DNA from: an uncultured Candidatus Saccharibacteria bacterium
GTDB lineage: Bacteria; Patescibacteriota; Saccharimonadia; Saccharimonadales; Saccharimonadaceae
Reading direction: 5' to 3'
Assembly (NCBI GenBank): GCA_937958235.1
Contig: CALFGG010000042.1
Span: 1 to 5,225 of the forward strand
Length of the DNA stretch: 5,225 nucleotides
The notes below the pieces were generated by a model. The model made no database searches, was not told where the DNA came from, and worked only from the letters and a program-made list of their open reading frames with translations. Of the stretch, positions 1-4,794 are shown piece after piece; within the stretch, counting starts at the first letter, position 1, and the number at the start of each line of letters is the position of its first letter. The position numbers and the translations under genes were made by a program.

Positions 1-92
1 AGGTATTGTAATTAATTATCGCTAAATACCCTACATTATCCTTAGCACGATATAGAACTGCTCATTTTTCATAAAATAAGGAGAATAATCAA
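1..92. other. Intergenic/edge region with no supportable gene
   Basis: This AT-rich stretch lies between the window edge and the first gene. In one plus-strand frame an open segment ends with TAA at 23-25 (last residues GIVINYR). That could be the tail of an upstream gene, but it is too short to support a call. I see no convincing -35/-10 pair for the following genes: TATAGA (51-56) and TAAAAT (72-77) are isolated, and the second would leave the Shine-Dalgarno out of the transcript. A short AGCA/TGCT inverted repeat (44-47 with 58-61) followed by CATTTTTC is too weak to call a terminator. Confidence 0.5.
77..83 (+). promoter_or_regulatory. Shine-Dalgarno site for the 59-aa membrane protein
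   Basis: TAAGGAG lies 9 bases upstream of the ATG at 93. It is the best ribosome-binding site in the window and is the main reason for believing the short reading frame that follows. The next gene (280-1152) has no such site, so its translation may depend on ribosomes finishing the small gene. Confidence 0.75.
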
Positions 93-272
93 ATGGCACA
101 AAAAACCAACAAAGAGAAGAATAATAAACTACCATTAATTCTTTCTGTCACTTCCATCGTTCTAGTCATTATTTCCATCATTATAAATATTCTCTGGTTC
201 CAGTTTCTCTTCGAACGCTCACTAATTGTGCAACAAAACGTTTTTGATATACACACTAAACTAGCTAAATAA
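93..272 (+). CDS. Small single-pass membrane protein of unknown function (59 aa)
   Basis: This is a 59-residue protein with the plan of a small anchored or bitopic membrane protein. A charged, lysine- and asparagine-rich N-terminus (residues 1-12, MAQKTNKEKNNK) is followed by a hydrophobic stretch at about 14-40 that contains LILSV, IVLVIISIIINILW and FQFLF. A polar tail (41-59) follows. The positive N-terminal side suggests an N-in topology with the short C-terminus outside, or an uncleaved signal anchor. I see no lipobox or convincing cleavage site. The start is fixed by TAAGGAG nine bases upstream, and TAA ends it at 270-272. The next gene begins seven bases later, so the two are probably cotranscribed and translationally coupled. 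I recognise no family. The tail could be a docking or assembly segment for the neighbouring soluble protein, but that is inference. Confidence 0.7.
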   Translation: MAQKTNKEKNNKLPLILSVTSIVLVIISIIINILWFQFLFERSLIVQQNVFDIHTKLAK

Positions 273-279
273 TAAATCA

Positions 280-1152
280 ATGAGCAATCTCGATACTATA
301 ATTAAACAAGCAAACACTCGCCTGCTAGGTAATCTATACCAGCATCTTTTTAGCGATTATTTTTATACTCTACTAAAAGAAAAACACATCCTGAATTCAC
401 TCGATGAAAATTTTACCGCAGATAACTATGACGGGATTGTAGTTTTTTCTAATACCAATAATTTAATTAACCTAACTAAAGTCTTGGCTCAATTTACAAT
501 TGAGCAATCAAACATTATTCGTGCAATTTCCCGAATTAGTTGCGATAAACAACGCAATGCCACCTATGATCTTAATTCTCTAACTCAAGAGGTTTTAAAT
601 CTCCATCAATCAACGCTCACAAAAAATATTACATCGCCCATCCAATCTAAAGATTGCACTGATAAAACTCAATATTTTTCCCTCTCCCGTAAATCACCTG
701 GTTCTTTTATAGAAAAAGATCTTATTATCGATATAGAAATTACAGAAAATCATCTTAAGCCATTAGCAAGCGCAATTATCAACTCTATCTCAAGCGTCCT
801 CGATCCATACATATATATCTTTCCGGATTTTGTTACCTACATTACACATGAACAGTGGTCGGATTATCAGATAAATCCAAATTATATTGGCCTAAAAAAA
901 CAACTTCGTCTCCTAAAAACCACAAAAAAACTTTTCCCGAACCTCATAGAATATTTAAATACCTCGTTAAACGAAATCAAAAATTCAGGATTCACTGATA
1001 AATTCCACGAACAGCTTCAAACTAAAGGATGTTTAATTTTAGACGAAGAGTTAATTACCTCAAGTGGCTTTCTTGTAACTAGAGAATATTGGTCAAACAT
1101 CACAATATCTGACATTGAAACCATATTTTCTAAAATAAGTCTTCGAGGTTAA
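280..1152 (+). CDS. Hypothetical protein, 290 aa, no recognised family
   Basis: I do not recognise this protein. It has no signal peptide, no membrane segment and no nucleotide-binding, metal-binding or catalytic motif that I can name. It reads as a soluble, mainly helical cytoplasmic protein with a hydrophobic, strand-like patch at about 51-57 (DGIVVFS). A low-complexity polar stretch at about 105-135 (Ser/Thr/Gln/Lys, with Cys126) probably links two domains. A more hydrophobic second half follows: about 147-153 (DLIIDIE), the 164-184 segment with SAIINSISSVLDPYIYIFPD, and a C-terminal region with LILDEE and ITISDIETIFSKI. Cysteines at 88, 126 and 251 form no motif. The ATG has no Shine-Dalgarno and lies seven bases after the stop of the small membrane gene, which fits termination-reinitiation. 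The gene lacks the C-rich codon style of the ABC genes downstream. An adaptor or partner for the membrane peptide is possible but unproven. Confidence 0.85.
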   Translation: MSNLDTIIKQANTRLLGNLYQHLFSDYFYTLLKEKHILNSLDENFTADNYDGIVVFSNTNNLINLTKVLAQFTIEQSNIIRAISRISCDKQRNATYDLNSLTQEVLNLHQSTLTKNITSPIQSKDCTDKTQYFSLSRKSPGSFIEKDLIIDIEITENHLKPLASAIINSISSVLDPYIYIFPDFVTYITHEQWSDYQINPNYIGLKKQLRLLKTTKKLFPNLIEYLNTSLNEIKNSGFTDKFHEQLQTKGCLILDEELITSSGFLVTREYWSNITISDIETIFSKISLRG

Positions 1153-1171
1153 ATATTCCACAAGCCAAAAA

Positions 1172-1199
1172 TTCATAAAACTAATTTTTTTGATACAAT
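1172..1199 (+). promoter_or_regulatory. Extended -10 promoter for the ABC operon, predicted leaderless
   Basis: The -10 is TACAAT (1194-1199), preceded by TG and one base (1191-1193), which makes an extended -10 element. A partial -35, TTCATA, lies at 1172-1177 with a 16-base spacer. Counting the last base of the -10 as position -7 puts +1 at 1206, the A of the ABC ATPase start codon. The transcript would then be leaderless, and there is indeed no Shine-Dalgarno before that ATG. An A/T-only inverted repeat (1167-1173 with 1183-1189) overlaps the element. It could form a weak hairpin but has no G-C pair to make it a credible terminator for the upstream gene. Confidence 0.6.
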
Positions 1200-1205
1200 A
1201 ATTGC

Positions 1206-1964
1206 ATGGATACCGTTGTTTCAGTTCAAAATCTTGTTAAAAAATATAAAAATCAATACGCCGTCAAAGACCTCAGTTTCTCCGTAAAAAAAGGTGAAAT
1301 CCTAGGCCTTCTTGGCCCCAACGGCTCCGGTAAGACCACTACTATTAACTGTATTCTTTCCCTTCTACAATTTGACTCAGGTCAAATCAAAATCTTTGGC
1401 AAAACCATGCGCCCCAGCGCATATGACCTTAAACAAAAAATTGGTGTCATCTTCCAAGAAGTGGCTGTTTTTGACGAACTCACCGTTTACGATAATATCG
1501 ATTATTTCTGTGGACTATATATAAAAGACAAAGATACTCGAAAATCATATATCAAAGACGCCATTAAACTCGTCGGTCTCGAAAAATTCGAAAAATATCG
1601 CCCAAAGCAACTTTCCGGTGGTTTGCTTCGCCGCCTTAATATTGCTTGTGGCATCGCTCACAAACCAGAATTAATTTTCCTCGATGAGCCAACCGTCGCT
1701 GTTGACCCCCAGAGTCGCAACAATATCCTAAATGACATTAAAAAACTTCGCGACCACGGTGCCACTATTATTTACACAACGCACTACATGGAAGAGGTTG
1801 AAGAGCTTTGCGACCGTATTATTATTATTGATAATGGCAAAATCATCGCCAGCGGTACTATTGAAGAACTCAAAAAACTTGCTAAAACCAAAACAAAGGT
1901 CGTCGAAGGGCCCACCCTTAACGATGTTTTTCTAGAATTAACCGGCAAAGCCCTTAGGGATTAA
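1206..1964 (+). CDS. ABC transporter ATP-binding protein (ABC-2/DrrA-type exporter)
   Basis: This is the cytoplasmic ATPase that powers the two permeases downstream. All motifs are present in order: Walker A GPNGSGKT (37-44), Q-loop Gln84 in VIFQE, signature LSGGL (136-140) followed by LRRL, Walker B LIFLDEPT (156-163) with catalytic Glu161, D-loop VAVD (164-167), and H-loop His193 in TTH. The C-terminal PTLNDVFLELTGKALRD is the typical ending of DrrA-like ATPases that pair with ABC-2 permeases. At 252 residues it is of normal length for one nucleotide-binding domain, so it should act as a homodimer under a permease pair. The last signature residue is Leu instead of Gln, and the D-loop has Ala where Gly or Leu is usual; neither suggests inactivity. 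The start follows a predicted leaderless promoter. Only one base separates its stop from the next gene. The substrate is unknown: drugs, peptides, lipids and glycopolymers are all moved by relatives. Confidence 0.96.
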   Translation: MDTVVSVQNLVKKYKNQYAVKDLSFSVKKGEILGLLGPNGSGKTTTINCILSLLQFDSGQIKIFGKTMRPSAYDLKQKIGVIFQEVAVFDELTVYDNIDYFCGLYIKDKDTRKSYIKDAIKLVGLEKFEKYRPKQLSGGLLRRLNIACGIAHKPELIFLDEPTVAVDPQSRNNILNDIKKLRDHGATIIYTTHYMEEVEELCDRIIIIDNGKIIASGTIEELKKLAKTKTKVVEGPTLNDVFLELTGKALRD

Positions 1965-1965
1965 C

Positions 1966-3219
1966 ATGTTCCTTCATAATTTCAAATACAACATCAAAAT
2001 TCTCTCGAGAAATAAGTCTCTTCTTTTCTGGAATTTTATTTTCATTCTCATCATGGGGATCCTTTTCCGCATGACTTTTTCCAATATGAAGCAAAGTAGT
2101 TCATTCCAAGCTATCAAGGTTGCTGTCATTAATGATGATAATTTTAAAAATGATCTGTATTTTTCAAACGCCATTTCCAGTCTCGAAAAATCAGACAGTC
2201 GTAATAATAAAAATAATCAATCACTTATCCTAGAAACCACTTATGTTGATGATTATGAATCAGCTAATTCTCTTCTCGAAAACAAATCTATAAGCGGCAT
2301 TCTGCAAATCGAACAGCAAAAACCAGTCTTAACCTTCAAGTCCCCAGGAGTAAAAGAAACCATCCTTAAAAAAATTGTCGAATCTATCAACGATAAGCGA
2401 CCAATCTACGAACGACAACTTACTAACCTAGAAGCACATATAGAGTCTACAGTAAGAGCTAAAATTAAGTCCGGACAAAGACCAAATATTGCAGAGCTAC
2501 AATCCGAAATCGGCCAAAGCATCAGCCAAAACCTTAGCCATAAACTCAAGGATCTTAGTGAAAACACCCTCGATTTTCACTCCACTTCTGATAAGACCCT
2601 AGATTATACTACTATCGAATATTATTCCCTCATCGCTATGGCCTGTCTCTCCGGCGCCTTTATTTCTATGTTTACTATCTCCTCAATGCTCGCCAATATG
2701 AGCGAACGCGGCAAACGCCTCTCTGTTTCTTCCGCTAAAAAACCAGTTCTCATTCTCAGCAGTTTCCTCAGTTGTTACCTCACCCATCTCGTCCTACTTT
2801 TCATCATTTTCCTCTTTAATATCTACATCCTCAAAATCGATTACGGCAACAATCTTCCTCGCATTCTCCTGATTTCCATCCTAGGCTCTCTCGCCGGCAT
2901 TTCTCTCGGTACCAGTATCGGCACTCTCATCAAAGCCACCTCAGAAGTCAAAACTAATATCATCACTTTTTTCTTCCTTTTCTCCTGCTTCCTTGCTGGC
3001 ATGATGGGTCCCGCCATTAAATATCTCGTCGACACCAATCTTCCACTCTTAAACAAGATCAACCCGGCCAATATGATTGTTGATGGTCTCTATTCCCTCA
3101 ATATCTACGATGATTTTTCTCGCTATAACTCCAATATCATTAGCCTAGCCTGTTTCTCAATCCTCTGTATTTCCCTCTCAATCGTCGTGCTTAAAAAACA
3201 AAAATTCAAATCTCTCTAA
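1966..3219 (+). CDS. ABC-2 type transporter permease, first subunit (417 aa)
   Basis: This is the membrane subunit of an ABC-2 exporter. One N-terminal membrane helix (about 19-36) is followed by an extracytoplasmic domain of about 180 residues (38-217). Five more helices come at about 219-243, 260-287, 300-323, 331-352 and 390-409. This 1+5 layout with a large loop after the first helix is typical of the ABC2_membrane_3 (YhaP/NatB-like) group. TIEYYSLIAMACLSG before helix 2 and INPANMIVDGLYSL (365-378) before the last helix match that family's usual wording. The external domain carries a helical, possibly coiled-coil segment (about 150-200) with regularly spaced hydrophobics. The start lies one base after the ATPase stop with a weak AGGGA (1956-1960) five bases upstream, so coupling is likely. 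Codons are rich in C-ending forms (ATC, CTC, TTC). The substrate is unknown. Confidence 0.93.
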   Translation: MFLHNFKYNIKILSRNKSLLFWNFIFILIMGILFRMTFSNMKQSSSFQAIKVAVINDDNFKNDLYFSNAISSLEKSDSRNNKNNQSLILETTYVDDYESANSLLENKSISGILQIEQQKPVLTFKSPGVKETILKKIVESINDKRPIYERQLTNLEAHIESTVRAKIKSGQRPNIAELQSEIGQSISQNLSHKLKDLSENTLDFHSTSDKTLDYTTIEYYSLIAMACLSGAFISMFTISSMLANMSERGKRLSVSSAKKPVLILSSFLSCYLTHLVLLFIIFLFNIYILKIDYGNNLPRILLISILGSLAGISLGTSIGTLIKATSEVKTNIITFFFLFSCFLAGMMGPAIKYLVDTNLPLLNKINPANMIVDGLYSLNIYDDFSRYNSNIISLACFSILCISLSIVVLKKQKFKSL

Positions 3220-3242
3220 TCAATTATTAAAGGAACTAATTT

Positions 3243-3247
3243 AAGGA
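3243..3247 (+). promoter_or_regulatory. Shine-Dalgarno site for the second permease
   Basis: AAGGA lies five bases before the ATG at 3253. It supports that start over the in-frame Met11. An additional AAAGGA at 3229-3234 is too far away (18 bases) to serve the same ATG. The 33-bp gap between the permeases contains no terminator, so the gene remains in the ABC operon. Confidence 0.6.
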
Positions 3248-3252
3248 TTTTC

Positions 3253-4467
3253 ATGATCGTATTCAAAACCTTCTGGCGCATAATGAAACAATATTGGTGG
3301 ATCGTATTCTTATATGTCACCATCCTCACTAGCCTTTCCATTATTAATCTGAGCGCCGCCCCAGTCACTGATTTTGTCGACACTAAACCAGAAATCACCG
3401 TCATTAATCAAGGTCCTACAGCCCCTTCAGCCAAGCCATATACCAAAAATTTTCTTGATTATTTATCAAAAAATACCAAAATTATCAATCTCACTGAAGC
3501 CGAGACTACCGATGCTCTCTTCTATCAAGAAATCAGTATGATCCTTTATCTCCCAGAAGACCTTGAATCAAAAATTCTTGCCGGCGAGAAAATCACCCTC
3601 GACTATCGCACCTCCGGCAATTACACAGCTGAACTTTCCAAAAATCTTATTCAGCGTTATTTTGAGTTACAAAGAACCGAAATTCTCGACTCTAAAGAAT
3701 TACCAGCTGAGTCTCATCCTTCAGACAAAAATTCCTCGACACTCCCCCTCGATCCATCCAAAAATTCCGACAAAATCATCTCAAATCTCAATCAAAAACT
3801 CAACCAATCTCCAACCGTCAAACTTGCCAGCAAAAACGTCACCAGTCTCAGCAAAATCGCAGCCTTCTTTAATTTTGCCAGCTACACCATCATGGCAATC
3901 ATTCTCTATGTTACTTGTTTTATTAATGCCAGCTTCAATAAGTCCCCTGTTAAAAAACGTACTATGGTTTCAAGTCTCACTTTAAAAAAATATAACCTCA
4001 ACCTTCTTCTCGCTAACTCCATTTTTGCTTTTGCAGTGTTCATTCTACTTATCATCCTCAGCTTTTTCGTACTGGGTAACATCATCTTCACCCCATTTTT
4101 CCTCTTCCAAATCCTTAACACTTTGCTTTACTCTCTGGCCGCCCTCACTCTCGCCGAACTTGTCTCCACCTTCAATCTCTCAAAAGATGCCGTCTCCGGT
4201 GCTGTAAATCTTCTTTCCCTCGCCCCAGCCTTCCTTTCCGGCGCCTTCGTCCCAACTTATTTTCTTCCAAGCTTCGTTCTCGTCATCGCCCGCATCTTCC
4301 CCTCCTACTGGTATATCGACACAAATCATAAAATCACCACCATGACACAATTCGACTTCAATTCATTCCTCACCATCCTTCCAAATCTTCTTGTTTTAGT
4401 TCTCTTTTCCATTATCTTCATAATTGGAAACCTTATTCTTGCAAAAAAGAAACGCATCAATATCTAA
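3253..4467 (+). CDS. ABC-2 type transporter permease, second subunit (404 aa)
   Basis: This is the partner permease of the exporter. It has the same plan as its neighbour: a first helix at about 15-34, an extracytoplasmic domain of about 165 residues (36-203), then helices at about 206-226, 250-276, 280-304, 313-350 (one or two spans) and 374-396, ending in the basic tail KKKRINI. FFNFASYTIMAIILYV (205-220) followed by the basic loop KSPVKKRTMVSSLTLKKYN (230-248) is the pattern I know from the second permease of paired ABC-2 exporters. The two permeases are clearly different sequences, so a heterodimer is more likely than two homodimers. The external domain contains a Ser/Pro/Lys/Asp/Asn-rich linker at about 146-176 that looks disordered. 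Start chosen for AAGGA five bases upstream and the full first helix. The stop codon lies within an 11-bp direct repeat. The substrate is unknown. Confidence 0.92.
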   Translation: MIVFKTFWRIMKQYWWIVFLYVTILTSLSIINLSAAPVTDFVDTKPEITVINQGPTAPSAKPYTKNFLDYLSKNTKIINLTEAETTDALFYQEISMILYLPEDLESKILAGEKITLDYRTSGNYTAELSKNLIQRYFELQRTEILDSKELPAESHPSDKNSSTLPLDPSKNSDKIISNLNQKLNQSPTVKLASKNVTSLSKIAAFFNFASYTIMAIILYVTCFINASFNKSPVKKRTMVSSLTLKKYNLNLLLANSIFAFAVFILLIILSFFVLGNIIFTPFFLFQILNTLLYSLAALTLAELVSTFNLSKDAVSGAVNLLSLAPAFLSGAFVPTYFLPSFVLVIARIFPSYWYIDTNHKITTMTQFDFNSFLTILPNLLVLVLFSIIFIIGNLILAKKKRINI

Positions 4468-4488
4468 ATTCAATGGTCTAAATTCAAT
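4464..4488. repeat. 11-bp tandem direct repeat over the permease stop codon
   Basis: CTAAATTCAAT occurs at 4464-4474 and again at 4478-4488, separated by GGT. The first copy includes the TAA stop of the second permease. It looks like a slip duplication of a 14-bp unit. It adds a non-coding copy of the gene end and has no evident function. Confidence 0.8.
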
Positions 4489-4512
4489 AATTTTAAAATC
4501 CATATTTCATAT

Positions 4513-4542
4513 TTGATAAAAATACTTGATATCTGTTATAAT
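4513..4542 (+). promoter_or_regulatory. Promoter of tRNA-Ser
   Basis: A -35 TTGATA (4513-4518), an 18-base spacer and a perfect -10 TATAAT (4537-4542) preceded by TGT give a strong extended -10 promoter. The predicted start is near A4549, four bases before the mature tRNA 5' end. A second TTGATA at 4526-4531 is too close to the -10 to act as its -35. The tRNA therefore does not depend on read-through from the ABC operon. Confidence 0.8.
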
Positions 4543-4552
4543 CTATCCAGAC

Positions 4553-4640
4553 GGAAGCGTGTCCGAGTGGTTGAAGGAGCACGCCTGGAACGCGTGTATA
4601 CAGCAATGTATCGGAGGTTCGAATCCTCTCGCTTCCGCCA
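4553..4640 (+). tRNA. tRNA-Ser (anticodon GGA), CCA encoded
   Basis: This is a class II tRNA that decodes UCC and UCU serine codons. The acceptor stem GGAAGCG (4553-4559) pairs with CGCTTCC (4630-4636), followed by discriminator G and encoded CCA. The anticodon stem CACGC (4580-4584) pairs with GCGTG (4592-4596), and the loop CTGGAAC presents GGA at 4587-4589. The long variable arm at about 4597-4612 has an ATAC/GTAT stem, as expected for serine tRNAs. The T-arm is GGAGG, loop TTCGAAT (4618-4624), CCTCT, with one G-U pair. The D-arm TCCGAGTGGTTGAAGGA and the rest closely resemble the E. coli tRNA-Ser(GGA) sequence as I remember it. It is intact and has its own promoter and terminator. Its 3' end is partly repeated 115 bp downstream. 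Confidence 0.98.
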
Positions 4641-4647
4641 GGAAGTA

Positions 4648-4674
4648 AAAAATGACCCGATAGGGTTATTTTAT
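4648..4674 (+). terminator. Rho-independent terminator of tRNA-Ser
   Basis: The stem is formed by AAAATGACCC (4649-4658) and GGGTTATTTT (4663-4672) around a GATA tetraloop, with one G-U pair, and is followed by ATTTC. Three G-C pairs close the loop. Six As precede the arm on the plus strand, so the hairpin also has a U-tract in the minus direction. It starts eight bases after the tRNA CCA end. Confidence 0.8.
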
Positions 4675-4691
4675 TTCTTCGCAAGAAGAAA
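4674..4691. other. Perfect 7-bp hairpin with GCAA tetraloop
   Basis: TTTCTTC (4674-4680) pairs exactly with GAAGAAA (4685-4691) around GCAA, a GNRA-type loop if transcribed on the plus strand. It follows directly on the tRNA terminator, so it would be made only by read-through. It could be a processing or stability element, or part of decayed tRNA-flanking sequence. No U-tract follows, so it is not a terminator. Confidence 0.6.
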
Positions 4692-4692
4692 C

Positions 4693-4702
4693 GAGGATTC
4701 GA
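4693..4702. repeat. Inverted 10-bp copy of the tRNA T-arm
   Basis: GAGGATTCGA is the exact reverse complement of 4619-4628 in the tRNA T-arm. With gaps, similarity to the reversed tRNA 3' end may extend leftward to GAAG at 4685. On the minus strand the segment does not fold into an acceptable T-arm (a mismatch and a wobble in the stem), so it is not a functional tRNA. It may be an inverted, decayed tRNA fragment or a chance match. Confidence 0.45.
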
Positions 4703-4721
4703 GCCCAGGTTTGCATGGAGC

Positions 4722-4750
4722 GAAGCGACATCCCTTCATCCTCTCGCTTC
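4722..4750. other. Inverted repeat GAAGCGA/TCGCTTC
   Basis: GAAGCGA (4722-4728) pairs perfectly with TCGCTTC (4744-4750) across a 15-base loop. The right arm belongs to the partial tRNA 3'-end copy. The left arm repeats part of an acceptor 5' strand (GGAAGCG). It could be a shrunken remnant of a tRNA acceptor stem in which the body has been lost. Confidence 0.5.
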
Positions 4751-4794
4751 CAGAAGGTATGAAAAAAATGACCCGATAGGGTTATTTTTATTTC
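4735..4794. repeat. Partial duplicate of the tRNA-Ser 3' end plus terminator
   Basis: Positions 4735-4794 repeat 4618-4677. TTC is followed by the identical 14-mer ATCCTCTCGCTTCC (4738-4751 against 4623-4636), with GA of the T-loop missing. The duplicate lacks the GCC of the GCCA end, but AGAAGG resembles AGGAAG after the tRNA. An almost identical terminator then follows at an offset of 116. The copy contains no anticodon or D-arm, so it is not a gene. It may be the far side of an old tRNA attachment site, or what remains of a tandem second tRNA. Confidence 0.8.
4763..4790. terminator. Shared bidirectional terminator between tRNA-Ser region and LCP gene
   Basis: AAAAATGACCC (4764-4774) pairs with GGGTTATTTTT (4779-4789) around a GATA loop. 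Read on the minus strand, the hairpin ends in a run of seven Us, which makes it a good terminator for the LCP gene. Read on the plus strand it backs up the tRNA terminator of nearly the same sequence. The LCP stop codon (4788-4790) lies within the right arm, so the gene ends inside its own terminator. Confidence 0.8.

Noticed and set aside
89..280. Minus-strand 63-residue reading frame opposite the small membrane gene
   Set aside because: The plus-strand frame has a clear Shine-Dalgarno and membrane protein layout; the antisense frame is its shadow and has no start signal.
1167..1191. Possible terminator after the 290-aa gene
   Set aside because: The inverted repeat AAAAATT/AATTTTT has only A-T pairs and a 9-10 base loop; it is better explained as promoter-region AT richness.
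3563..3985. Plus-strand 140-residue Ser/Pro-rich reading frame inside the second permease
   Set aside because: It overlaps a convincing ABC-2 permease in another frame and reflects C-rich third positions of that gene.
4493..4684. Minus-strand 63-residue reading frame with SERIRTSDTLLYTRVPG
   Set aside because: It is the antisense of the tRNA-Ser gene. This type of peptide is a well-known false protein produced by translating serine tRNA genes.
4513..4779. Plus-strand 88-residue reading frame across the tRNA and its spacer
   Set aside because: It runs through the tRNA promoter, the tRNA and a terminator, with no ribosome-binding site and no protein-like pattern.
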